Both the position numbers and the translations under genes were made by a program. Below, piece after piece: positions 24,465 through 32,352 of a stretch of DNA of 64,000 bases. The stretch comes from Allokutzneria sp. A3M-2-11 16 (GTDB lineage: Bacteria > Actinomycetota > Actinomycetes > Mycobacteriales > Pseudonocardiaceae). Numbering within the stretch: the stretch's first letter is position 1; every line of letters starts with the position of its first letter. The stretch lies in the NCBI RefSeq assembly GCF_024213555.1, contig NZ_JANAVO010000001.1, forward strand, positions 1,488,001 through 1,552,000, written 5' to 3'. Below the pieces are notes generated by a model that searched no databases, was not told the origin of the DNA, and saw only the letters and a list, made by a program, of their open reading frames with translations.

Positions 24465-25661
24465 TCAGCCCTTGGCGAGGGCGGAGAGGGCCTTCCACTT
24501 GTCGTACGGGGCGCCCCAGATGTCGCTGCCGGTGGTCGGGATGTCGATCTTGGCGCCGGTCACCTCGATCGGGTCGCCGATGAGGGTGGCGTCGTGGAAC
24601 TCCTTGGCCCGCGCGGAGGTCAGGTTGATGCAGCCGTGCGAGACGTTGGCCTTGCCGTGCGAGCCCCTGGTGCTGTCGTTGGCGTGGATGAACTCGCCGT
24701 TCCAGGACATCCGGACCGCCCACGGCGCCGGGTAGTTCTCGTACTCGTAGGCGAGGTTGGTCATCAGCTTGAGGCGGTGCTTCTCCATCGCCCAGTACTT
24801 GCCGTTGCGGGTGACGAGCTTGCGGTCGTGCTCCTTGCCGAGGCTGGCCGGGTAGTCAGCGACCTGCTGGCCGTTCTCGGTGACGATCACGTGGTGGCTG
24901 CGGTTGTCGGCGACGGTGATCCGCGCGCGGCCGATGCTGAAGTTCTTGGTGATGCTCTCCTTGCCGAAGGAGGTGCCGCCGAAGGAGACGCCGTAGAGCT
25001 TCGCGTTCAGGGTGACCTTGGTGTTCGGCTTCCAGTACTCGGCGGGGCGCCAGTAGACCTGGTCGTTGTGGGTCCACGCCCAGGAGCCCTCGGTGGCGGG
25101 TTCGGTGGTGACCTTGAGGGCCCGCTCCACCGCCGCCTTGTCCTTCACGTCCTGCCCGAAGACCAGCCCGATCGGCATGGCGATGCCGTAGGTCTGCCCC
25201 TCCACCACGTTCGGCGTGATGTTGATCATACGGCCCTGCTTGGCGGTGGTGAACGAGCCCGCCAGCACCGCGGGCTTGCCGTCCGTGCCGAGCGCACTGC
25301 CGGACCAGGTGTAGGTCTTGCTGAAGCCCAGGTCCTCCCCGGGAACCCAGGACTTCTTGTCGTCGGACAGCTTGCCCGCGACCGCCTTGCCGTCGTTGTT
25401 GGTCAGCTTGACCTCGGTCAGCGTGCCGTCGGTGACGCCGACCTTGACCTCCTGGCCGGGCGGCACGTCCTTCGCGCCGTCGGCAGGCGCGATCGCGACC
25501 TTCGCGGGCAGCTTGGGCGCCTCGGCGGCCTCAGCCGCGCGGCCCGGCCCCGAACTCCCCCCACCGGTGCACGCGCTGAGCACCGGCGTCATCACGAGCG
25601 CCGCGCACCCCAGCGCGACCAGCGCCCACTGACGCCGCGAACGGCCCTTGTCCCCCACCAT
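24465..25661 (-). CDS. L,D-transpeptidase lipoprotein (Ldt, YkuD domain)
   Basis: 398 residues from ATG 25661 (AAAGGG upstream). An N-terminal lipoprotein signal ends in a lipobox-like VLSAC. It is followed by Ig-like domains (about residues 60-240) and the YkuD catalytic domain with the signature HANDSTRGSHGKANVSHGC, catalytic Cys about residue 344. This is the LdtMt2-like layout. The enzyme makes 3-3 cross-links between peptidoglycan stems outside the membrane. The divergent neighbour lysA makes lysine from meso-diaminopimelate, the residue these enzymes cross-link, though co-regulation is not shown. The frame extends upstream to 25802 without signal-peptide character. Confidence 0.95.
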   Translation of the reverse strand: MVGDKGRSRRQWALVALGCAALVMTPVLSACTGGGSSGPGRAAEAAEAPKLPAKVAIAPADGAKDVPPGQEVKVGVTDGTLTEVKLTNNDGKAVAGKLSDDKKSWVPGEDLGFSKTYTWSGSALGTDGKPAVLAGSFTTAKQGRMINITPNVVEGQTYGIAMPIGLVFGQDVKDKAAVERALKVTTEPATEGSWAWTHNDQVYWRPAEYWKPNTKVTLNAKLYGVSFGGTSFGKESITKNFSIGRARITVADNRSHHVIVTENGQQVADYPASLGKEHDRKLVTRNGKYWAMEKHRLKLMTNLAYEYENYPAPWAVRMSWNGEFIHANDSTRGSHGKANVSHGCINLTSARAKEFHDATLIGDPIEVTGAKIDIPTTGSDIWGAPYDKWKALSALAKG

Positions 25662-26013
25662 CGTGTCCCTTTCCACAAACCCATGAACGCACTCACCTTG
25701 ACGCCCCAGCCGGGTGGTGCGTTGACGTCGATCTTTATGAGCTGCGTCACACTTCAGTGCCACGTGGTTGCGTTCGTGGCATGAAGCAATCCCGATGATC
25801 ACTCGGGTTCACCCGATTTGCCTGCTAGAACCCACTGATGGGTCCACAATGGACACTCTCCGGAGGCACTGCCGGGCCTCGGGTCACGATTTGGCGCACC
25901 GAAAACGTCAACATCTCGGCCCGGATCGTCAGGACCGCGTATGGGGCCTCGCCGACGGCGCTCGGCAGGAGTGTCGTGGAGTCGACGGACGCCCCCACTC
26001 CACGGAGCCCACG
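25662..26013. other. Intergenic region between divergent Ldt and lysA genes
   Basis: 352 bp without a supported gene. It contains one GTCCACAATGGAC palindrome (25842-25854), an A/T-richer patch near 25730-25745 (TCTTTATGAG) that could hold the Ldt promoter, and GGAG before lysA. I see no riboswitch fold. The lysA frame is open through much of it but lacks a credible upstream start. Confidence 0.5.
25842..25854. repeat. Iterated palindrome GTCCA-CAA-TGGAC
   Basis: Fifth copy, intergenic between the divergent L,D-transpeptidase and lysA genes. Identical to the copy at 13925. Confidence 0.7.
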
Positions 26014-27351
26014 GTGACCCTGGCTGAGCTGATCCCTTCTTTACGCACCTCGATAGACCGGCTGCCCGCCCCGGAAATCTGGCCGTGCACCACGCGCCTC
26101 ACCCCCACCGGCGACCTGTCCGTCGGCGGGGTCGCGCTCGCCGGGCTGGCCGGACGCTTCGGCACCCCGACCTACGTCGTCGACGAGGCGCAGGTCCGGG
26201 CGAACTGCCGCGCCTACCGCCGCGCCCTGCCCGACGTGGAGATCGCCTACGCGGGCAAGGCGTTCCTGACCCGCGCGATGGTCGGCTGGATCGCCGAGGA
26301 GGGCCTGTCGCTGGACGTCTGCTCCGCGGGCGAGCTGGCGGTGGCCATGGCGGCGGGCTTCCCCGCCGAGCGGGTCATCCTGCACGGCAACGTGAAGTCC
26401 CCGGACGACCTCAAGGCCGCGATGCAGGCCGGGGTCGGGCGCGTTGTGGTCGACTCGCTCGACGAGATCGGCCAGCTCGGCGCGCTCGCGACCGCGCAAC
26501 CGGTGCTGATCCGGGTCACGCCCGGCGTGGACGGGCACACGCACGCCGCGATCGCCACCGGGGTCGAGGACCAGAAGTTCGGGTTCTCGCTGGCCAGCGG
26601 GGCCGCTGAGGAGGCGGTGCGCCGCGTCCTCGTGGAGCCGGGCCTGCGCCTGGTCGGCCTGCACTGCCACATCGGCTCACAGGTCGGCCGGGTCGCCGAC
26701 TTCGAACTGGCCGCGCGCAGGATGGTCGGCCTGCTGGACCGCGTCCGGGGCGAGCACGGAATCGCCTTGCCGCAGCTGAACCTCGGCGGCGGGCACGTGG
26801 TCCCCTACCTCGCGGGCGAGCCGGACTTCGATCTCTCCGGGTTCGCGGATCGGGTTCGCGGCGCGGTGAACTACGAGTGCGCTCGGCGCGGACTGCCCGC
26901 GCCGCGGCTGACCGTCGAGCCGGGTCGTTCGCTCGTCGCGCGCGCCGGAATCACGCTCTACCGCGTCGTGACCGTGAAGCACGGGACCAGCCGCACGTTC
27001 GTCGCGGTCGACGGCGGCATGAGCGACAACGCGCGCCCGGCGCTCTACGGCGCGAAGTACGCGGTGCGCCTCGTCGGACGCGGCAGCCAGGTGCCGGACG
27101 CGCCCGTGACCGTCGTCGGCAGGCACTGCGAGGCGGGCGACGTCATCGCCGAGAACGTGCCGCTACCAGGTGACATCCACGCCGGAGACCTGTTGGCCGT
27201 GCCGTGCACCGGCGCGTACCACCACTCGCTCGCCTCGAACTACAACATGGTCGGCCGCCCGCCCGTGGTCGCCGTGCGCGACGGGGCTCCGCGACTGCTC
27301 GTGCGCGGCGAGACCGCTCAGGACCTGCTCGCGCGGGACGTCGGCGTGTGA
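26014..27351 (+). CDS. lysA: Diaminopimelate decarboxylase
   Basis: 445 residues from GTG 26014 (GGAG 7 nt upstream). A type III-fold PLP decarboxylase: Lys about residue 82 in IAYAGKAFLTRAM binds PLP. HCHIGSQ, LNLGGG, VEPGRSLVARAG and the C-terminal HCEAGDVIAENV active-site loop are all present, as is the tail motif GAYHHSLASNYN. It converts meso-diaminopimelate to L-lysine in the cytoplasm. This short form is one of the variant LysA proteins common in actinobacteria; the ordinary lysA next to thrA/argS may exist elsewhere. It ends within the convergent EamA gene (34-bp overlap). Confidence 0.93.
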   Translation: MTLAELIPSLRTSIDRLPAPEIWPCTTRLTPTGDLSVGGVALAGLAGRFGTPTYVVDEAQVRANCRAYRRALPDVEIAYAGKAFLTRAMVGWIAEEGLSLDVCSAGELAVAMAAGFPAERVILHGNVKSPDDLKAAMQAGVGRVVVDSLDEIGQLGALATAQPVLIRVTPGVDGHTHAAIATGVEDQKFGFSLASGAAEEAVRRVLVEPGLRLVGLHCHIGSQVGRVADFELAARRMVGLLDRVRGEHGIALPQLNLGGGHVVPYLAGEPDFDLSGFADRVRGAVNYECARRGLPAPRLTVEPGRSLVARAGITLYRVVTVKHGTSRTFVAVDGGMSDNARPALYGAKYAVRLVGRGSQVPDAPVTVVGRHCEAGDVIAENVPLPGDIHAGDLLAVPCTGAYHHSLASNYNMVGRPPVVAVRDGAPRLLVRGETAQDLLARDVGV

Positions 27352-28232
27352 ACCGCGGGGGCCTTGCGAACGCGCTCGTGCCAGCTCAGCAAGGTCACCG
27401 CGCCGACGATCACCGCGAAACCGATCCACTGCGTGACCGTCAGGGACGTGCCGAGCAGCCCCACACCGATCAGCGCCGCGGTCGCGGGGAAGGCCAGCTC
27501 CGCCAGCGTCGCCCTGGAGGCGGGAGTCGTCTGGAGCCCGAGGTAGTACAGCCGCAACGCGAGCAGACCCGGGATCACCGCCAGCAACACCAGGCCGAGC
27601 GCGTTGTCCGCGCCGACGAGGACGGGTGCGCCCTGCACGCCGACCACCACTGCCGAGGCGGGGAGCCCGATCGCGAACCGCAGCGTCGTCACGTGCATGG
27701 GCGACATCTCCGTGCTGACCAGCCTGCCGAGCACCGTGCCGCCCGCCCACAACGCCGCCGCACCCAGCGCGAGCAGCGCGGACGACAGCGCGGCCACCCG
27801 GAACTGCGCCGGATCGGGGAAGCTCAGCAGCCAGGCGCCGAGCAGCGCCGGGACGGCGAAGGCCGCGTAGGTCCACCGAACCCGCTCACCCAGGAAGAAG
27901 AACGCCGCCAGCACCGCGAACACCGGCTGGAGCTTCTGCAGGACGAGCGGTGTCACCGGGTCGCCGAGCTTGAACGCGGCGGTGAACATCGCCGTGGCCA
28001 CGGCCGAAGCCCCGACCCCGATCGCCACGAGCGCGGCCTTCTGCCTGGCCGTGCTCGCCGCGAACGCCCGCAGCGCCGCGGGCAGCCACGGCAACAGGAG
28101 CAGCACGACGATCAGGTGCTCCCAGAACACGACCGTCGCCGGGGGCAACGCGTCGGCGAGCGGTTTGCGCAGCAGTCCGTCAGTGCCCCACAGCGCCGCT
28201 GCACAGGCCACTAACCAGGTGCGATCACGCAC
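27318..28232 (-). CDS. EamA/DMT-superfamily transporter
   Basis: 304 residues from GTG 28232, preceded by a near-perfect Shine-Dalgarno (GGAGGTGAG, 5 nt). There are ten hydrophobic helices in two EamA repeats: the first begins WLVACAAALWGTDGLLRK and the second around ALGAAALWAGGTVLGRL. Members of this family export amino acids, purines or other metabolites. The gene overlaps the end of lysA on the opposite strand, but nothing else ties it to lysine. The substrate is unknown. Confidence 0.92.
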   Translation of the reverse strand: MRDRTWLVACAAALWGTDGLLRKPLADALPPATVVFWEHLIVVLLLLPWLPAALRAFAASTARQKAALVAIGVGASAVATAMFTAAFKLGDPVTPLVLQKLQPVFAVLAAFFFLGERVRWTYAAFAVPALLGAWLLSFPDPAQFRVAALSSALLALGAAALWAGGTVLGRLVSTEMSPMHVTTLRFAIGLPASAVVVGVQGAPVLVGADNALGLVLLAVIPGLLALRLYYLGLQTTPASRATLAELAFPATAALIGVGLLGTSLTVTQWIGFAVIVGAVTLLSWHERVRKAPAVHTPTSRASRS

Positions 28233-28297
28233 CGCTCACCTCCGGGGTCGGGTTCCTCCCGTGCACAACCATCGGGTGAGGCACCGGCATTCCCATC

Positions 28298-28310
28298 GTC
28301 CACTGTGGAC
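28298..28310. repeat. Iterated palindrome GTCCA-CTG-TGGAC
   Basis: Sixth copy, intergenic between the EamA gene and the zinc-ribbon protein gene. Confidence 0.7.
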
Positions 28311-28391
28311 TGCGTAGCAAATCGGCGCTGGACCGCGCCGACACAGGGTGGCGCGCAGCCCGGCAAAACGCCTTCACTATCGTCCGCACTC

Positions 28392-28922
28392 GTGGAGATG
28401 TACGCGGCGGTCGTCGATCGCGAGGTGTCTGCCGAGGACGCTCCGAAACTCGCTGACGAGGTTCGGGGCTGGCTGCTGATGCGCCAGGTGATCATCGGGG
28501 AGCAGTTCGAGATCTTCGAGGGCGACCCGCTGTGGGCCTACCGACCGGGCTCGAACGTCAAGCGGCTGCTCGGCCCGAGCCCGGACATGCTGCGCGGCGT
28601 GCGGATCGTCACCGGCCGCACCGCCTTCTCCTCCACCGCGGGTCACTTCCTGTTCTGCCCGGTCTGCCGCTACACCTTCGAGCCGGACTCCGAGGACGCG
28701 ACCGACGCGCTGGCCGAGTGGCAGGCCGGTGGCAACGCGGGCCCGGTGAGCTGCCCGGACTGCTACCTCACGCAGCCGATCACCGAGTGGGACAGCGACT
28801 GGGCCTACGGCAACCTCGGCATCGAGTTCCACGGCTGGCCGGACCTGCCGTACTTCTTCGTCAGGGAGCTGACCAGGCTGCTCGCCCACGAGACGGCGGT
28901 CGCCTGCGGCGTCGCCCGCTGA
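28392..28922 (+). CDS. Conserved hypothetical protein with zinc-ribbon cysteines
   Basis: 176 residues from GTG 28392. TATCGT (28378-28383) ends 8 nt upstream, indicating a leaderless mRNA; the open frame begins at 28305. Two CxxC pairs (FCPVCRYTF and SCPDCYL) about 40 residues apart suggest a zinc ribbon. The rest (QVIIGEQFEIFEGDPLWAYR) matches no family I recognise. No signal peptide or membrane segment is present. It ends 4 bp from the convergent small membrane-protein gene. Confidence 0.82.
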   Translation: MEMYAAVVDREVSAEDAPKLADEVRGWLLMRQVIIGEQFEIFEGDPLWAYRPGSNVKRLLGPSPDMLRGVRIVTGRTAFSSTAGHFLFCPVCRYTFEPDSEDATDALAEWQAGGNAGPVSCPDCYLTQPITEWDSDWAYGNLGIEFHGWPDLPYFFVRELTRLLAHETAVACGVAR

Positions 28923-28926
28923 GCGG

Positions 28927-29127
28927 TCAGGTCCGCTTCCTGCGCGGCGGCGCCGACCGCACCAGCCGGAGGACGGCGAGGGCCCGGTCGCCGCGCTTGC
29001 CCGGCGCGAGCACCGCGACCAGCCCCGCCATCAGGAACACCAGCGCGGACGGGCCGTAGCGGAGCACCAGCGCCACCGTCACGATCGGCACCGGCGCGCT
29101 GAGCAGCACGTGGACAGCTGTTGACAT
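28927..29127 (-). CDS. Small hypothetical membrane protein
   Basis: 66 residues from ATG 29127 (GAGGGAG upstream). There are two hydrophobic stretches (VLLSAPVPIVTVALVL and ALVFLMAGLVAVLA) followed by a basic tail (APPRRKRT), giving a likely two-helix inner-membrane protein. No family is recognised. The longer open frame upstream, to 29352, is low-complexity antisense sequence and is not included. Confidence 0.7.
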   Translation of the reverse strand: MSTAVHVLLSAPVPIVTVALVLRYGPSALVFLMAGLVAVLAPGKRGDRALAVLRLVRSAPPRRKRT

Positions 29128-29345
29128 GGGGCGTTCTCCCTCGGAGGACGAGGAGAAGCGCCCGTCGCGTACGACACGCGCCCTCCTTCGTCGTGCTGAA
29201 GAAGGAACGCCTGCACCTCCACGGCCAGCCGACCCCCGCATCAGCCACCGAGTCAGGGACAGACGACCTCGGACCACCCCAGCCTGCCAGCGGGACACCG
29301 GCCGCGGCCATCCGCCGTCCGGAGCACGGCGGTTACCCTGACCTG

Positions 29346-30485
29346 GTGGCATCCGCAGCGCCCTCCCTGAAGATCGGCCAGTACCTGGTCGATCCCGCCG
29401 TCGTGCTCGCCCCCATGGCGGGCATCACGAACGTGGCGTTCCGGCAGCTCTGCCGCGAGTTCGGCAGCCCCACCTCGCTCTACGTCTGCGAGATGATCAC
29501 CGCGCGGGCCATCGTCGAGCGCGATGCCAAGACCATGCGCATGATCGCCTTCGGCGAGGGCGAGCACCCGCGCTCCATGCAGCTCTACGGCGTCGACCCG
29601 GCCAACGTGGCCGAGGCGACCAGGATCGTGGTGGGCGAGGGCCTCGCCGACCACGTCGACATGAACTTCGGCTGCCCGGTGCCCAAGGTCACCAGGAACG
29701 GCGGTGGCGCCGCGTTGCCGTACAAGCGGCGGCTGTTCGGCGAGATCGTCGCCGCGGCGGTCAAGGCGGCGGAGCCCGCGGACGTGCCCGTGACGGTGAA
29801 GTTCCGCATCGGCATCAACGACGAGCACATCACCTACCTCGACGCCGGGCGGATCGCCGAGGCCGAGGGGGCGAGGGCGGTCGCGCTGCACGCCCGCACC
29901 GCGGCGCAGCGGTACTCCGGCGAGGCCGACTGGACGGCGATCGCCCGGCTCAAGGAGGCGGTGAAGACCGTTCCGGTGCTGGGCAACGGCGACATCTTCT
30001 CCGCTCAGGACGCGTTGCGGATGATGGCCGAGACCGGCTGCGACGGCGTCGTCGTCGGCCGGGGCTGCCTCGGCAGGCCGTGGCTGTTCGCCGAGCTCCA
30101 GGCGGCGTTCCGCGGTGAGCCGATCCCGGCGGGGCCGTCCCTGGGCAAGGTCGGCGAGATCCTGCACCGGCACGCGCTGCTGCTGGTCGACCACCTCGGC
30201 GCCGACACCGGTGTGCGGGACCTGCGCAAGCACATGTCCTGGTACCTCAAGGGCTTCCCGATCGGCTCCGACCTGCGCCGCCAGTTCAGCCTGGTGAGCA
30301 CGGTCGCCGAACTGGAGGACCTGATCGCCCGGCTGGACCACGCCGCCCCGTTCCCCGAGGACGCCGAAGGGCCGCGCGGACGCCAGGGCTCGCCGGGCAA
30401 GGTCGCGCTGCCGGAGGGCTGGCTCAACGACCCCGAGGACACCGCGATCCCGGTCGGCGCCGACCTGATGCACTCCGGGGGCTGA
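29346..30485 (+). CDS. dusB: tRNA-dihydrouridine synthase
   Basis: 379 residues from GTG 29346. TACCCT (29334-29339) ends 6 nt upstream and no RBS is visible, so the mRNA is probably leaderless; the open frame starts at 29121. The FMN-dependent TIM barrel shows VVLAPMAGITNVAFRQLCRE, DMNFGCPVPKVTRNGGGAAL, ALHARTAAQRYSGEADW, VLGNGDI and VVVGRGCLGRPWLF. The catalytic Cys is in NFGCPVPK. It reduces uridine in the tRNA D-loop. The C-terminal extension past residue 340 is typical of actinobacterial DusB. A lipoprotein gene follows with no gap. Confidence 0.95.
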   Translation: MASAAPSLKIGQYLVDPAVVLAPMAGITNVAFRQLCREFGSPTSLYVCEMITARAIVERDAKTMRMIAFGEGEHPRSMQLYGVDPANVAEATRIVVGEGLADHVDMNFGCPVPKVTRNGGGAALPYKRRLFGEIVAAAVKAAEPADVPVTVKFRIGINDEHITYLDAGRIAEAEGARAVALHARTAAQRYSGEADWTAIARLKEAVKTVPVLGNGDIFSAQDALRMMAETGCDGVVVGRGCLGRPWLFAELQAAFRGEPIPAGPSLGKVGEILHRHALLLVDHLGADTGVRDLRKHMSWYLKGFPIGSDLRRQFSLVSTVAELEDLIARLDHAAPFPEDAEGPRGRQGSPGKVALPEGWLNDPEDTAIPVGADLMHSGG

Positions 30486-30929
30486 GTGCTCCGCGCCGCC
30501 GCCGCGCTCCTGCTGCTGGCCACCGCGGGCTGCCAGAACACGATCACCGGCGAGGCGGCGCTCCCGGGGGTCGGCGACGCCGAGCGAGCGCTGGTGGTCC
30601 GCCACGTCGACGACGGCAACGCGGCGGCGGCGAAGGGCAGTGCGGCGCAGCAGGAGCTGTACCGGAAAACACAGCACCCCGACTTCCATTCAGGCATATG
30701 CCAACTCAACGGCCTCACGGTGCTGACCGAACCGGTCTGGTCGACGTTGCGACCTGACCCGAAATGGTCGCCGGGCGGAAACTCGATTCCGCCGAGGGGG
30801 AATGTGTATGTCGTTGCAGTTTCGGTCTCAACCCGACGCGACAACACCACTGTGGGCAACCAAATCGGCTCCCAACATGTTGTCGTCCTGAATGGAATGG
30901 CGTATGGGTTCGCCCCCTGCCCGAACTGA
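30486..30929 (+). CDS. Small secreted lipoprotein of unknown function
   Basis: 147 residues; GTG 30486 immediately follows the dusB stop, so translation is probably coupled. The N-terminus is a lipoprotein signal (LRAAAALLLLATAGC) with acylated Cys about residue 16. The mature part (ERALVVRHVDDGNAAAAKG and a C-terminal VVAVSVSTRRDNTTVGNQIG) has no recognised domain. The last third has lower GC and less biased codons than its neighbours. Confidence 0.8.
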   Translation: MLRAAAALLLLATAGCQNTITGEAALPGVGDAERALVVRHVDDGNAAAAKGSAAQQELYRKTQHPDFHSGICQLNGLTVLTEPVWSTLRPDPKWSPGGNSIPPRGNVYVVAVSVSTRRDNTTVGNQIGSQHVVVLNGMAYGFAPCPN

Positions 30930-31188
30930 CCGCACTCCGTTCCGACCGCGGTAAATCCCTGGACCGACCGAGGATTCTCGCTGGTCCATGCGGGTGGCGG
31001 CACCCGGGACGAGCTCGGTTCACGGGTACGGGCGGGTACACAACCCTCTGGGAGCTGGATCACTCAGAGTCACCAGTTTGGAGCAACCCTCTATCAGCCA
31101 GTCGAGCGAATTAGCGGACGGGCCGGGCGCGGTGCCTCAAGGGCTCCCGCGCGGGCGACGACACCACCGTCGTAGGGAGGTGAGTGCG

Positions 31189-32112
31189 GTGACCGTACTG
31201 CGGCCCGGCGTTGCCGAGTCGGACCCGGCGCGCGACGGCGCCCTCCGAGGCGTGCCCGCGCAACCACCGCACCGGTCCTCCCCCGCGAACGGCGTCCCGC
31301 ACAATTCGAGTTCGCAACAGCCGAACGCCGGTCTGGTCCAGCTGCACGAATCCATCGCCGCGTTGTTCGCCTCGCGCGGGCAGTGGCGGCAGGCATATCA
31401 CCACCTGCGTTCCGCACTGGATCTGCTCTCCTCCGAGCAAATCGAACCGCCGCACGTTCCTGAACAACTGCGCAACGAAGTCGACAGGTTGCGCCGGGAA
31501 CACGCGGAGGCCCGCGAACAAAGCCTCCGGGACAGCCTCACCGCGTCCTACAACCGGCGTTACCTGGACCAGCGCCTGGTGGACCTGCTCACCGAGCAGG
31601 AGCGCAACACCACCGGCGGGCTGGCCGTGGCGCTGGTCGACCTCGACTGGTTCAAGCAGGTCAACGACACCTACGGGCACCTGATCGGCGATCGGGTGCT
31701 CCAGCGCGTCGTCGAGCTGTTGCAGGACGGCCTGCCGGAGGGCGGGTTCTGCGCGCGCTACGGCGGCGAGGAGTTCGTCCTGGTGCTGCCGGACATCGAC
31801 GCCCCCACCGCGGTCGCCGTCTGCGAAGCGGCGCGGGCTCGCGCCGAACGGTTCTCCTGGCAGCAGCTCGCCGCCGGGCTCCGGGTGACCGTCAGCATCG
31901 GGCTCGCCCACGAACCCGCCCCGGAACAGGGCGGAGCGCCGCTCTCGGTCGACCCGCAGGCCCAGCTGCTGCGCGCGGACAGCCTGCTGTACGTCGCGAA
32001 GCAGTCCGGCCGCAACGCCGTCGCGTACCGCGAAAGTGGACGCGTTCGGCTGGCCGGGGCGGCCGCCGGGCGCAGGGCAGTGGCCGAACCGCGCGTTGTC
32101 GGGTACTACTAA
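31189..32112 (+). CDS. Soluble diguanylate cyclase (GGDEF domain)
   Basis: 307 residues from GTG 31189, 8 nt after GGGAGG. The first 130 residues hold a helical, TPR-like stretch (VQLHESIAALFASRGQWRQA, then YHHLRSALDLL) and a coiled coil leading to DSLTASYNRRYLDQRL. The GGDEF domain has DWFKQVNDTYGHLIGD and the active-site signature ARYGGEEFVLVLPD, so it should make cyclic di-GMP. No transmembrane segment, PAS or EAL domain is present and no clear inhibitory RxxD site precedes the signature. The window also encodes an RsiG-like c-di-GMP reader at 53282. Confidence 0.92.
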   Translation: MTVLRPGVAESDPARDGALRGVPAQPPHRSSPANGVPHNSSSQQPNAGLVQLHESIAALFASRGQWRQAYHHLRSALDLLSSEQIEPPHVPEQLRNEVDRLRREHAEAREQSLRDSLTASYNRRYLDQRLVDLLTEQERNTTGGLAVALVDLDWFKQVNDTYGHLIGDRVLQRVVELLQDGLPEGGFCARYGGEEFVLVLPDIDAPTAVAVCEAARARAERFSWQQLAAGLRVTVSIGLAHEPAPEQGGAPLSVDPQAQLLRADSLLYVAKQSGRNAVAYRESGRVRLAGAAAGRRAVAEPRVVGYY

Positions 32113-32352
32113 CCGCCACCCGTACGGAGCAACGCGGTAACAACGATCCGGCCCATTCGCGATCACTGTTCGTTCGGTTACCTTCGTGAGTCCGGACCGT
32201 GATCCGTACTATCGGGCGGGACCCCGGAACGATCTTCGTCCGACGGAGCGTGACGGGGTGTGACACTGCGCACACGGCGAAGCAACCCGGACGGGTTAGT
32301 TTTGCGTCTTTGACGGGGGACGGGCGACTACGACCAAGGGAAAGGAGGCTGG

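Noticed and set aside
25803-26013. Lysine riboswitch upstream of lysA
   Set aside because: No conserved lysine-riboswitch core could be seen and the class is not usual in actinobacteria.
30930-31188. c-di-AMP or c-di-GMP riboswitch in front of the GGDEF gene
   Set aside because: The 259-bp gap showed no conserved riboswitch core by eye, and the gene has a normal RBS.
32284-32303. Terminator/attenuator AACCC-GGACGGGTT-AGTTTT before the LCP gene
   Set aside because: The stem is only 5 bp and the downstream gene has a strong RBS; too weak to call.
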